This document shows, in pieces, positions 38,427 through 49,739 of a DNA stretch of 64,000 nt. How positions within the stretch are numbered: the stretch's first letter is position 1; each line of letters opens with the position of its first letter. This stretch comes from Mortierella alpina. Its lineage: Eukaryota; Mortierellomycota; Mortierellomycetes; Mortierellales; Mortierellaceae. The notes beneath the pieces were generated by a model that saw nothing but the letters and a program-made list of their open reading frames with translations, did no database searches and was not told where the DNA came from. Position numbers and translations under genes: made by a program. The DNA is taken from positions 310,001 through 374,000 of the forward strand of contig JANATF010000009.1 of NCBI GenBank assembly GCA_029449245.1. Direction: 5' to 3'.

Positions 38427-38792
38427 CAGCGCATATTTTGTTGTCTTGTATATCTCTCAAAAAAGAACACCTTTCTTTGTATCAACATATATTGGCAGCC
38501 AAGGCCAATTGTAAATAAAAAAAAAAACGCATGCATGTCCAAGGTATGCTTCTCTCCTGGTAATCGTGCTGCACACTTCTTGAACATTCTTTGACGTCCC
38601 GCCTTTCAAGAGAAGGTTGGCTGCGGGCGTGGCAAATTTGTAAGCGCCCATGGGCGAGATGGTGACGGCGAAATGTCCGCCAAACAAATAGATATTTTTT
38701 TTTTTTTGCTTTCTCCTCCATACGATCGCATCCCTTTTTCTCCCCTTCTTATCCTTCCGCACCTTTCTACACACACATACTCTAATAATACC
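38427..38792. other. Gap between the disordered-protein gene and the WD40 gene
   Basis: The 366 bases hold a 3' untranslated region with A-rich tracts near 38516 and a T tract near 38696, then the WD40 promoter. Nothing else is seen. Confidence 0.5.
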
Positions 38793-40509
38793 ATGTCCAG
38801 CGCTGTAAGTGGCCGATGCCAGTTGTCTTGTGGGTGTGCCCTGTTAAGTGACCCCTGTAGAGGGGCGGCATTGGCTGGGAGTGCTAAGTTCTGCATTCAC
38901 GGCACTGACCCCCATGCCTTGTGATTCATTCAAGCAGCAAGAACCAACAAGACACGACGAGAGCGATCATGAGGAATTCCTGGATCCTGATGAGGTCGAC
39001 GAGGAGCAGATTCTCGAGGATAACCAAGGTACATGTTGGCAGTGCAACCCGGTGCCACCTTTGGCTCTCTATCGACCCTGTTCACATCCAAATCATATAG
39101 TATATGTGTTAACGCCGGCTCCTTATTTTTTCCTATACGACTAGATGATATGATGGAGGAGGATGATGACGAGAACGGCGAGGAGGCCCAGCAATACGAC
39201 GCCGAAGGAAACCTAGTGGACGAGGACATGGTCGAGTTGCACGACGATTCTGTTCAAGGATTCTTCGCCCACAAAGGTAAAAACACCACCTCAGCTCAGC
39301 ACATGTGGCCCGCTCGGGCCGCATTGCTTTTTGTTCTTCAGCAGCTTTGGCTGTTCGAACTTTGCAATCCTAACGTGTTATTTTGCATGGTCTCTTTCAA
39401 ACCAACTTTTAGAGCCGGTATACGATGTGGCATTACACCCAATCCATCAGAACATTGCTGTCAGTGGAGGCGGAGATGATAAGAGCTACCTCTGGAGACT
39501 GTATGATGGCGAGCAGCTCTACGAGTTCGGAGGTCATACAGATTCAGTGACACAGGTAGCCTTCAGTGTCGACGGCACCTACGTTGCCAGCGGATCTATG
39601 GATGGCAAGGTTCGCGTCTGGAAGAGCGAGACTGGCGAATTCATTTGCGAACTCGAAGGCCCTGATGAGGTCGTTGTAAGTCCCTTGCAGAGAAACTTGC
39701 AACAATCCAGCCAGCTAGTTGATCAAGGAGAAAAAACCAGTCGCTTATACCCTTTTCCTTTTTTCTTTAAACACGTGTAGTGGATCAAATGGCACCCTAA
39801 GGGCAACATCATTTTGGCTGGTGCTACAGACTCCTCGGTTTGGATGTGGGCCGTCCCCTCCGGCGCGTTCATGAATGTCTTTAACGGACACTCTGGCCCT
39901 GTCACCAGCGGCATGTTCACACCCGACGGCAAGCGCATCGTTACCGTTTCGGAGGACGCCTCACTGATCGTCTGGGATCCCAAGACTGCAGTAGCACTTC
40001 ATCGTATCACCTCGGACGACGCTAGATTCCACAGCGATGTGATTACGTGCCTAGCCATCAACAAGGACAGCACATTGGCCATGACAGGATCTGCAGATGG
40101 CACAGCCAAGCTGGTCAACCTGCACAGCGGAAATATTTTGGGATCGTTTGAGAACCACACGGATGCAGTGGAGACGGTTGGGTTCTCGGATCATTTGAAC
40201 CTGGCAGCAACAGGATCTTTAGACGGACGGGTGAACGTTTGGGACGTGCAGACGATGCAGCTCCGTACCACGTGCGAACACAAGGGACCTATCATCAAGC
40301 TGCAGTGGCACAAGACGCAGCCATTGATCACATCATGCTCTGCCGATCGGTCAGTGCAAGTCTGGGACGGAAGGACAGGACAGAACGTCAAGATTTGGCT
40401 GGGTCACCAGGATGCTGTGCTGAGTTTTGCCATGACAGACGATGGACTGACGTGCGTGACAGGATCGGATGATGGATGTGCGTTGGTATTTAGAATGATC
40501 GACAACTAA
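38793..40509 (+). CDS. SQT1: AAMP/Sqt1-family WD40 protein, ribosomal-protein chaperone
   Basis: Five exons (38793-38804, 38938-39028, 39145-39276, 39413-39675, 39781-40509) sum to 1227 nt, or 408 residues. The first exon encodes only MSSA. An acidic N-terminal segment (about 55 residues rich in Asp and Glu) precedes a seven- to eight-bladed WD40 propeller with clear blade ends (KSYLWRL, GKVRVWK, SSVWMWAV, SLIVWDPK, GRVNVWDVQ, RSVQVWDG). The acidic N-terminus plus this blade pattern matches Sqt1, the yeast chaperone of ribosomal protein uL16, and its animal homologue AAMP. A role in 60S assembly is therefore likely. Exon 2 can start at 38935 or 38938 (tandem AG acceptors, one extra Gln). Confidence 0.9.
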
Positions 40510-40724
40510 GGAACAGGAGGACTTGAATCATCTTAGAAAGAAGGGGATGGTTTGCCTATAAAACACATCAAAAAGAACTTCATGAGCATGGTGCAAAACT
40601 GAACAAATTGAATAGGCGGACCGAAATATGTCCGGCTTTATTTTTTTTTCCTTTCTTCTTGCGGTTATTTTACAACAAAAGCGCTTTTCTATCTTTCCAT
40701 GCTTTGCTAGCATGGGGTACTTTG

Positions 40725-43596
40725 CTATTCCGAATCCTCATCGTCAGAGTTGTGGTTCGTCTTGCTCTTCTTGGCGGTGCCTATGTACGAAAGAATGAAC
40801 ACCCCTCATTATTAGAATCAATTGCGATACCATTTGGAACAGTCGTGAGCCGGGTAAGTATACCTTTCGCAGCTCCAGCTTTACGCTTAGCAGTCGCCTT
40901 GTTGCCAGAGGATGGAGGAGTTGCCGCGGATGGGACACCATCAATGGAGGTCTTGGTCTTGTTTCTCTCCTTGGCCTTTGTGCAGCCCTGGCAAAACCAA
41001 TCCACATCAGGCACAGCCTGTTCATGTTTTTTTTTTGAGTTTTCGTAGAGCGAATACATGATGTGAGTTGAATGAAAGAGAGGTTCGATATCCATTTCAA
41101 TTTTCCTTTCCAAAAAAAAACACCCCAGAGGTGCCTGTTACCTGAAGTCTTGGGACGGTACACTGCAAATGCGTTCCAGAGTCGCACTTGTCGCACAGCA
41201 ACATGCTGTCTTCATCCTCTGCGCTCAGACACTCAATGCAGTGCTCCTCGACGTCCAGAATAGGCCACTTGGGCACGTCCTGCAACTTTTCTTGGCCAGG
41301 CTGACAGAGCAAGAGGGTGTGACCCATGCCACAGCTGGCGCTCATCATGAGCAAACCTTCCATTGGGCGGACCTTATCAGGCTTAGTCGAGGACCTAGGC
41401 TCGCCCTCGCCAAATCCTAGCTCGCAATGGAGCGCACCCTGACCCCAAGCAATGGTGCAGGGCTCTACAGTGGGGATGGCAAAGAGGGTGACGTTGCCTC
41501 CCGCAATGTCCTTGAAAGACCATCCATTGAGATCGTACAATGTGCGAGGGTACATCCAGGGCGTTCCACCGCCACCATCGCCAGTATTCTTCCATTTGCC
41601 CCAAAGCCAGAATTGGTGCTGACCTATTACTCACCCCCAAAGGCGGAAACAGCAAGTCATCGTTAGAGCAGATGAATAGGATAGACCATAATAAAAAAAA
41701 CGATGGCTCCAGCTAAACGTACCGTCCAGCGCCATGCTGAAGGAACTTCCACAGGCAATCTTGGTCGCTCTCATGATCTTGTTGGAACCCGCAAACTGAT
41801 CAATGGGCATGGGGGTCCAGAGATCCTCCTGCTTTGAGTGACCCAAACGGCCATAGCCTCCAAATCCCCAACTGTAGACCATCCCCTCGCTGTCCAAAGC
41901 CAGGGTGTGATTGTTTCCGCAGGCGACCTGCACAATAGTCTTGTCCTTGAGGTTCCCGCCCACAAGCACGGGCGTGGTTTGAGGGATGTGCACCAGTCGG
42001 TTGGATTGCTGAAGGTACTGACCATTGGTCTTGTTGCCGAGCTCTCCAAACTCGGGTGATCCAAAGGCCCAGAGCTGACCCTTGTCCGAAAGAATCATGG
42101 TGAAATCAGAACCGCAGGCGGCAGCGGTTGCCTTCTCCCGTCCGAGGCTGCTGATGTGGACGAACGAGGTGTGGTCCTTGTGATGGTCATTGCAGAGCTG
42201 GCCCATCTTATTGTCTCCTGCTCCGTAGACGGCACCATTCTCGGCGATCAATATTGAGTGGTTTCGTCCAACCTAGAGGAAGCGAGAGTGGTGGTATAAA
42301 ATAAGTACAACAGTGTTAATTCTCGGTATTATTCTACGGTCCTGCTCAAAGATGAGATGAGATGAGATGAACTAAAGGACAATATAAAACGAAAAAAAGA
42401 AACACCGCCTTACAGCTGCATTGACAAACTTGAGGTTCGTGGTCTTTTTGCCAGCAGAGGTGTAGATGGTGGGGACCTTCACAGGCACAGGGCGCGGAGC
42501 GGTATCGCCCACTCCGAGCTGGCCTTTTTCGTTTCGTCCAAGAGTCCAGACATCTCCGTCATCGGTGATAAAGATGCTGTGAGCAGCTGAGGGACCAGTG
42601 ACGGCCTTGACGATCTTCAAATCGGCAAATTCGCGGATGACATGGAACGTCTCCAAGTGAGGAAGAATCTCGCGGACCTCTCCAGCCTTGGGTTTACGGC
42701 CGATCATGTCCCAGTCTAAAATGTGTAGAAGAAAAGGCGATTAGAAGAGAGATGGGAGGTAGGGGATGGGTGATAATTACAGGGATATTCAAGTGCACTC
42801 CAAATGGCACACTCATGAATGACCCTTACCGACTCCACCAGCAATGAGGACTTTGCCTAGAAAACCATGGTGCAGCAAGATGGAAAAATAAGAAAGAGTC
42901 GTTATGTTAGCAAGGCGCAATTTTGAATCGGGACCATGGGGGAAAGTCCATCGGGAACGCGCAAGTGCACGTTCTATCAGTGCGAAACAAACGAGTGTGC
43001 AAGACTAAGCACAGGATGTCTGACATAGCATAGCTGCTGTATTTACAAAGCCAAGCGAGACGCGTTCATTGAATTGATTTGGTTCCTGCAGTGGAAATAT
43101 TAAACGCCACGCGCCCGTCAGGAACCAGCACAGCGGGAGCTAAGATTAAGGTCGCATCAGACCCTGCAGCCTGTCAGGAACAGGCATTTTGGATATGCGC
43201 GTTGACGTGTATGGTAACAGTCGTGCTGGACCAAGAGCCATCGTGGGGTGCTGATCATCGCACAAACACATAGTAAATAACAAGGACGAGCCTTTTTTGA
43301 TATTTTTTAACAGGAAGCACAGAGGCGGCGACTAGGGCCAAAGCGGAGCGGGTGTTCAAAGCGGGCAAGAGTACGTTGGAGTGAGGCGACTGGGATGGAT
43401 GCACCAGTTTCTGGTGAGGGTTCAGAGAGGTGCATGGGCGACCACGGCTTGTTTCCATTATTGTGCGCCTGTCAGCGAGATGAAGGGGGATGCACGGATG
43501 CAATTGCAGCAGGGTGTTTTTGGGTATGCGCGGAAGAAGAGAGCGCGCATTGAACGGGTCCTTACCCCAGGTCGGCTGGTCGGTTGTTGATGTCAT
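40725..43596 (-). CDS. RCC2-like beta-propeller protein with a C-terminal PHD finger
   Basis: Seven exons encode about 540 residues. After a 31-nt first exon (43566-43596) and a 709-base intron, the protein reads GKVLIAGGVDWDMIGRKPK, the same opening as animal RCC2 (TD-60). RCC1-type repeats follow (WTLGRNEKGQLG, YGAGDNKMGQL, FGSPEFGELG, YSWGFGGYGRLGHSKQ). The RCC2-specific block FWLWGKWKN with MYPRTLYDLNGWSFKDIA and ELGFGEGEPRSSTKPDKV supports RCC2 rather than RCC1. The C-terminal part is a PHD finger: CIEC, LLCDKCDSGTHLQC, then after an intron WFCQGC, giving the C4HC3 zinc ligands. The tail is Lys/Ser-rich and acidic. Binding to histone H3 tails is the usual PHD role. The fusion would link a Rac/chromosome-passenger-type propeller to chromatin; this is inference. 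Confidence 0.9.
42857..43565 (-). other. 709-base intron in the RCC2-PHD gene
   Basis: The first intron separates a 31-nt exon from the second exon. It is several times longer than most introns here. Frame and conserved RCC2 sequence both require this junction. No nested gene or snoRNA motif is evident inside it. Confidence 0.7.
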
Positions 43597-44932
43597 GGCG
43601 AGCTTTCTTTTATATATTCTCTTTTTTGGTTTGAGGGAGAAATAGAGCGGTTCTGTGCAAACCAGTGCAGCCCGCTTTGCTTGTCTTTGAGGACGCAGAG
43701 GGGGGGGGGGGGGCAAGGGAGAAAAAAAGGAGCACAATTAAGCCGTACGAGCTTGGGATACCTGGCGTGACTTCAGCCACCAATCTCTGCCACACTCGGC
43801 CAGAAGTTATGGAAACTGTTTCTATATCTTAAAAAACAAGACATCGAGTTCCTGGAGGGCAGATACGCAGGCCAAGGAACGCGCTCCCTATGGCATGTTT
43901 GGCTCTTAATGTACCGCAGCCTCGTTCCTAGAGTTTGAAATGGGTTCCGAAATTTCCCTGCAACTTTAGAGTCTATAGCATAGCATTGGGCGAGAGGTAG
44001 AAGACGTGTGCGTATGTCTAGAGGGTGTGAATATGTTCAGTTTCCTTCCCACGGCAGTGTCAACGCTGACTCACAGACCAAGCACCAGAGCTCCATGAGA
44101 ACAGCGACGAATATGGACATGCTGCACCAGTGCCATAGGTACAGTAGGTACTGTTCGGGTTTCTTTGTTGCTGCTGCGCTGTGTCTGGAAGAAATATTGG
44201 CAATCTCGCAGGGGAGTAAAGGCAAGTGTCGGTTGCGGCGGCGTGTGCGCTGAGTCAGGGTGAGAGAGGGCAAGATAGCCCAGTCTTTTGGTGGCCCTGG
44301 TGACAGCACTGGCAGCCAAGAGCTAGCTTGTTGTCATGGTTTTGCATTACAAAGAGATCAACCAGGGCCGCAAGTGCCTACCGAGTTGCTGCCACCAGAC
44401 GAGACTACAGACGAGACGACAGACTAGGGCAGGGCAAGAGGCCATTCACCGAGTTCACTTTTTTTTTTATGGGTGAAATCGGGGGCCAGCAAAATTTTCC
44501 CTCTGCACCAGTCGTCGTTGACTCAGCAGAGTGCGAGTGCGAGGAGTCGCGAGGACAGCGGACAAGGGCCAACTCTAAACACTCACCGCACCACAGGCAC
44601 TGCCAGCACTCACCGTTTCACACGACTCACACGACTCCACTGAGGGCGACTCACACCCACCTCGATCCTCGCCCAGATCCACCGCAAGGTCAGTAAGGTT
44701 GCCCTGCCCAGTTCGGATCCCCCATATAAAAAGCCGCCTGTCACAGCCTGGGACCATTTAGAGTTTCCATCGCACCACTCATTTGCTATTTCTTGATCCC
44801 CTCGTTCGTTGGCTTCTTTGCCCTTCTTTCCTCTTCTCTCTTCTCTTCTTCTCTCTCTCTCTCTCTTCTGACTCTTCACTTTCTCTCTCTGCTCCCCACC
44901 CTCAGCTACCCCCTCTCCCTTCTCGATCCACT
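43597..44932. promoter_or_regulatory. Divergent region between RCC2-PHD and PDX1
   Basis: These 1336 bases separate two divergent starts. A run of 13 G lies at 43701-43713. TATAAAAA at 44725-44732 is about 205 bases upstream of the PDX1 ATG and is followed by a CT-rich leader (44830-44930). No gene is seen in the middle. Confidence 0.55.
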
Positions 44933-46267
44933 ATGACTTTCGCTACCCCCACCAACCTCGTCCCTGCCCAGGGTGCTGCCCTCTCCGCTGCCTCTGAGGT
45001 CCCCGAGGTCGCCTCCTTCAACGTCAAGGCCGGTCTCGCGCAGATGCTCAAGGTAACGTCTATGCGCCACGCTACTGCTCGGCCCAGTGCCACAGATCAG
45101 GATGAGGGGATGCTCAATCTAACTTTGGCCGCTGTATTTCTTCCATATGGCTTCTTTGAACTCGACAGGGTGGTGTCATCATGGATGTTATCAACGTCGA
45201 GCAGGCTATCATTGCCGAGAGAGCCGGTGCCTGTGCCGTCATGGCTCTTGAGCGTGTCCCCGCTGATATCCGCAAGGACGGTAAGCTCACGACAAAAAAC
45301 ACACGCACACAAGCGCCCTTGTTGTTGCTGGAGGACGGTTCTCGGAGAAAAAGTAAAGATCTGATCTGTTATTGACTCATTATATTTGCCTTCTCAATGG
45401 TCTCTATAAATTGCACCATCCAGGTGGTGTTGCCCGTATGTCCGACCCCAGAATGATCCGCGAGATTATCAACGCCGTCTCTATCCCCGTCATGGCCAAG
45501 GTCCGCATCGGTCACTTTGTCGAGGCCCAGGTAAGGAGAGAGGAAGGACATTCAACTTCAGCTACGAGTGACGAGACCATTAAGGTCTAAACAAAGACGA
45601 ATAGTTTTGTCCTGTGCTAACGTTACGCAACGTACATTTGACTTTGATGGTCTAGATCATCGAGAGCTTGGGAGTTGACTACATTGATGAGTCCGAGGTC
45701 TTGACCCCCGCTGACGAGTCCAACCACATCAACAAGCACGACCACAAGGTCCCCTTCGTCTGCGGTTGCAAGAACCTCGGAGAGGCCCTCCGCCGCATCA
45801 ACGAGGGTGCTGCCATGATCCGCACCAAGGGTGAGGCCGGTACCGGCAACGTCGTCGAGGCTGTCCGCCACTGCCGCACTGTCAAGGCTGAGATCCGCAA
45901 GGCTCAGCTCATGGATGACGCTGAGCTCTTCACTTATGCCAAGGAGCTCCAGGCACCCTACCACCTTCTCAAGGAGACCGCCAAGTTGGGACGTCTTCCC
46001 GTTGTCAACTTTGCTGCCGGTGGTGTTGCCACACCTGCCGATGCTGCCTTGATGATGCAGCTCGGATGCGACGGTGTCTTTGTCGGCTCCGGTGTCTTCA
46101 AGTCTGGTGACCCTGAGAAGCGTGCCCGTGCCATCGTCCAGGCTGTCACTCACTACAAGGATGCCAAGGTCCTTGCTGAGGTCTCTGAGGACCTCGGAGA
46201 GGCCATGGTCGGTATCAACATCTCGGACATTCCCCAGGAGCAGCTCTATGCCAAGCGTGGTTGGTAA
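44933..46267 (+). CDS. PDX1: Pyridoxal 5'-phosphate synthase subunit PDX1/SNZ
   Basis: PDX1 makes pyridoxal 5'-phosphate from ribose 5-phosphate, glyceraldehyde 3-phosphate and ammonia supplied by the glutaminase PDX2/SNO. Four exons (44933-45052, 45169-45280, 45424-45530, 45656-46267) encode 316 residues, the normal family size. The (beta/alpha)8 barrel is highly conserved: [28 protein letters not shown] with an active-site lysine, [13 protein letters not shown], and [14 protein letters not shown]. The phosphate-binding [17 protein letters not shown] carries the second catalytic region, and [17 protein letters not shown] and [15 protein letters not shown] complete the barrel. Codon choice is strongly biased to C-ending codons, suggesting high expression. 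A TATA element and CT-rich leader lie upstream. No PDX2 gene is in the window. Confidence 0.98.
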
Positions 46268-48255
46268 ATTGCCTCCCCTCTTGTCCCTATCCTCATCACC
46301 TCACCCACACTGCACAGACGCGGCGCGCGCAAAAAAAAAAAGGACACCACACCTCGACATGTATATCAAAAAAAACTAGGCGCGGCCCATTAGAAAGAAC
46401 CATCTCTCGACATCATTCATTCACATCTTGGACTTTGTAACAATATGACAAAAATAAATACGTATTCCAACCAAAGAAACTTGCAAACGATGTGAGAGGA
46501 GAGCAGATCAGCATGCCAAACGACAAAGAAAAAAAATTGGGGGGCAGGGCAATTGTGTGCCTGCATTTTCATATGCCAACCGTGGGAAACAAAGCACGTT
46601 GTGCTTGGACAAGTAAACAAAAACATAGTTAAGGGCATTTGTGTGGGGAAAGCAGATCGAGTCCGCCGGCTGCTATTCCAGTCCTTCAGCACTTCAGGCA
46701 GTACACTGCAAGGCACGTTGTCTGCATCCATTGCTTTTGCACATGTTTTGTGTGTTTACGATAGTGGTCTGTAGTCCTTGGATCCACCGCTGAGAGTGTT
46801 AGGTCAATGTCTGACTGCAATGTCAGGGGAAGACGGAGAAATCTTGACAGACCATGGAATGCCTGCTTGAAGATGAATGTCAAGAACGAGTGACAATGGG
46901 GAAAAGACCGAGAAGTGGGAAAAAGACAGAGAAATGGGAGCAGGGATCAACTGTAAGCCTCGTTCTTTTTATTACATCATGTCTCTACGCCCTTCGAGGC
47001 GCAGACAGGTTATTGTGTGGTCCTCATTCACGTATAATTCCTTGCATAGATAACGCGCCACCTTGACCTCTAGTGGACATCGCCACTCTTAGTTGACACG
47101 GCTCTCCTCTGACTAGCAACAACATGACTAGGGTACCAATCAAAGAGAGGGAAAGGGGCAGGTCTCCCTGTGCGCGTAACTCTACTGTCCACATACGGTA
47201 GCTAGACCAGGGTGCAATCCGTTTACAATGTTAGACAGAATTGTAGACCCATGCGTACCGCTTTCATAAACCTAATCTTGCATGATATTTTTCATCGGCG
47301 CGTGCAACGATGTGCTCTGAGCAAACATGCATCACGGATGAGGCGCGGCATTCGGCCACAAGTGCTCAAAAGAAAACGCTTGCAGATACTGACACGGACG
47401 TTGCAAGAACCGTTAGTACTTTTACTAACACAAACAGCGGTGCCACCATCGCCACCATGTCAGCCCACTTGGATGGCGGCTATATATAATGTACGCATTA
47501 CCACGAGGGGAAGGGGGGCTCAATAAGTTAGTCCATAATTGATCCTACAGCGACCCGATGGCTATAGCTGTAGGTCAACGATGAGAAGGGCGCTGCATTC
47601 TGCCTGCATGATGGATGAAGACCCTTCTTCATCAACAAGGCCCAAACCAGTCGTAGCCACTCTCGGCGCCTCCTCCATGAGTCTTGCGCCTCATCCGTTG
47701 CGGCATCGCATTAGAGGTACCGTAATTCAATGAGCGGCTCATTTGTAGAGATCCAGGGACCGCCGGTCATGCGCAAAGTCCAATCAGAGTATCAGTTCAG
47801 TGAGTGCTGTACTGCAGAGCATATGGTAGTGTAGAACCTGTACTGTATTCTAGACCATCAATTATCTATGAACTGGGCATGCACCGTAGCTATTCGTCAA
47901 TAGTGTTGTAGTTACCATGTTACACCGCATCGGGCAACTGACCTCACTCAGGCATGTGCGATACAGTACGGCCAACACTAGCATCAAGAGTGCCTTTGTC
48001 ACGTCGTTTTTTTTCCACCGCCTGGGGCATGATCGTAACCTCAAGACGTATAAAAAGGCACTGCTTCGACCCCCCTCCGTTTTTGCTATCATCAGCACAT
48101 CAGTCTCTTTCAAGTAATCCCACTCCAATCCACAAGTCTCCTTGTAAGTGCACTCGTACCACTGCTACAGCAGCGAGCGCGCGTTCCCCCTGCTTTCTGA
48201 CCAAACGAAACTCATCTCTGGCTGTTGTCCTGATCAACCCCCCCTAGCCCAAACA
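46268..48255. other. Gene-free region between PDX1 and the small secreted protein
   Basis: About 2 kb without a supported gene. The left end is the PDX1 3' untranslated region with A-rich tracts. The right end is the promoter of the small secreted protein, with TATAAAAA at 48049-48056, about 200 bases before its ATG. Short open frames in between have no recognisable character. Confidence 0.5.
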
Positions 48256-48510
48256 ATGCACAAGTCTTTGGTCATCCTCGCTGCTTTCATGCTCGGCTCT
48301 GCTGTTGTTCAGGGTGCTCCTACCAAGGGCGGTTCCTGGTGCAACAATCCCAAGAATGAGCCTTTCTGGGGTGCAGCTAGTGCTGCCTGCTGTAACGGTT
48401 GGATGGGTGACGATCGCCGCTGCCACGATATCCGCGACTGCAGGGCTTTCTACTCTTGCTGCATCAGCAAGTATCAGAGCGCTAACCATGTCACCGACGG
48501 CTGCAATTAA
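48256..48510 (+). CDS. Small secreted cysteine-rich protein (8 Cys)
   Basis: This single-exon protein has 84 residues. Residues 1-20 (MHKSLVILAAFMLGSAVVQG) form a typical signal peptide ending before APTKGG. The mature part of about 64 residues has eight cysteines in the order C, CC, C, C, CC, C, compatible with four disulfides. It also has a basic and aromatic composition. No hydrophobin pattern, glycosyl hydrolase or known toxin signature is recognised. A strong TATA element at 48049 and a compact intronless gene suggest regulated or high expression. Small secreted Cys-rich proteins in fungi may act as effectors, antimicrobials or wall proteins; which applies here is not visible. Confidence 0.8.
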   Translation: MHKSLVILAAFMLGSAVVQGAPTKGGSWCNNPKNEPFWGAASAACCNGWMGDDRRCHDIRDCRAFYSCCISKYQSANHVTDGCN

Positions 48511-48876
48511 AGAGAAGAAAGGAAGAAGAGTATGGACGTGGTTTTCATGTTCTTTAATCAAGGGCTCCAAAGCTTTGATCCATGCCCATGCCGCTTGCTT
48601 GTGAATCGCCATATCGCAAAAGACCACTAATAAAAAAAAATAGACAAGTAGATGTTGAAGCGGATGTACGCGAGTAAGATCATGGCATCATTGCTGGCTA
48701 GCTGCTGTGCTCAACCTTATATTCTGAGGCGCACTCATTATGTTTTTGAGTTGCATAAAGACACGGTGAACTCTTTTTCCTCAAACACGCGACATCTCGA
48801 CTCCCGATTCGCATTCCTTTTCAACCCGGTCCCCATTTCATTACCTTCAACTCATCTACCACCCTTAGCTTCGCAA
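48511..48876. other. Gap between small secreted protein and TMEM256-like gene
   Basis: These 366 bases hold a 3' untranslated region and a short promoter. No other feature is recognised. Confidence 0.5.
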
Positions 48877-49581
48877 ATGTCTTCCCTATTCTATCTCCGT
48901 GCTGCAAGCATCCTGGGTAAGTCTCCTTACACTCCTTTCCCTGCACGTATTCACTACTGAGGCACCAGCTAACTAAAAAAAAACAAATCTTGTTTCCAAC
49001 TCACTCTTTTGCTCGCACACTCTTTAGGCGGCGTGGGTGTCTTGGCTGCAGCCTATGGTGCACATGGACTCGAAAAGCGCGTCAACAACGACGTTGGCAA
49101 GCTCAAGGTGAATATATATGATCTATAAGACTCCCCTTACCAGCCTTCAAGGAGGCCACTCTTGTTTGCTTCCTAATCACAGGCAACAGCACCTCTTGCG
49201 CAGCACGCAACACACACCTTTGAAATTGTGAAGAACGAACCACTCAAACAACCCCCCCCCCCCCCCCCCCATCCTTTCTTATTCCGTTCGGTTTTACTTT
49301 CGCGAAAAAACGCCAAATGCAAGGCTTGGACGAGCGCCGCCAACATCCAATTGATCCACGCAGCAGCACTCCTGGCCATCTCTCAGTCGCCAGCCTTGTT
49401 GGCTCGTACGAGCCGGTATGCTGCTCCGTTGATGCTCGTGGGCACGACCTTGTTCTCGGGATCCATCTATGCCCTCATCCTGGACACCGAAAAGAAAATC
49501 TCGCGCGCCCTCAAGCTGGGACCCATGACACCCCTGGGCGGCATTGTCCTTGTAGCAGCATGGGGCTCCTTGGCCTTTTAG
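48877..49581 (+). CDS. TMEM256 / DUF423 small membrane protein
   Basis: Three exons (48877-48916, 49028-49107, 49324-49581) sum to 378 nt, or 125 residues. The protein has four hydrophobic segments: an N-terminal one running into GGVGVLAAAYGAHGLE, then LIHAAALLAIS, the APLMLVGTTLFSGSIYAL stretch, and the C-terminal TPLGGIVLVAAWGSLAF. The GAHGL motif, a conserved region with IQLIHA, and FSGSIYAL are hallmarks of the DUF423 family, found from bacteria (YgdD) to animals (TMEM256). Biochemical function is not established. The second intron contains a run of 19 C, and the third exon is entered right after an AAG acceptor. Confidence 0.93.
49252..49270. repeat. Homopolymer run of 19 C in an intron
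   Basis: The run lies within the second intron of the TMEM256-like gene. Long C runs are rare, and the exact length may reflect sequencing or assembly error. Confidence 0.8.
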
Positions 49582-49739
49582 AGTGCTTTTGCACAGACCC
49601 GTTGAGCCAGAGCGTATTATGATCGTGCTTGCGAAGTCGCTCAGAAATAAAATTGTAGGCGAGGAAACACTCTCTGTTTACTTTGGGAATGGGGATATAG
49701 TCGCAGTGGATGTGGCAAAGGCAAAAGAATGTGGGTAAA

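Noticed and set aside
46417-47733. Several 60-100 codon frames between PDX1 and the small secreted protein
   Set aside because: No signal peptide, motif or splice-supported extension. Composition resembles random sequence.
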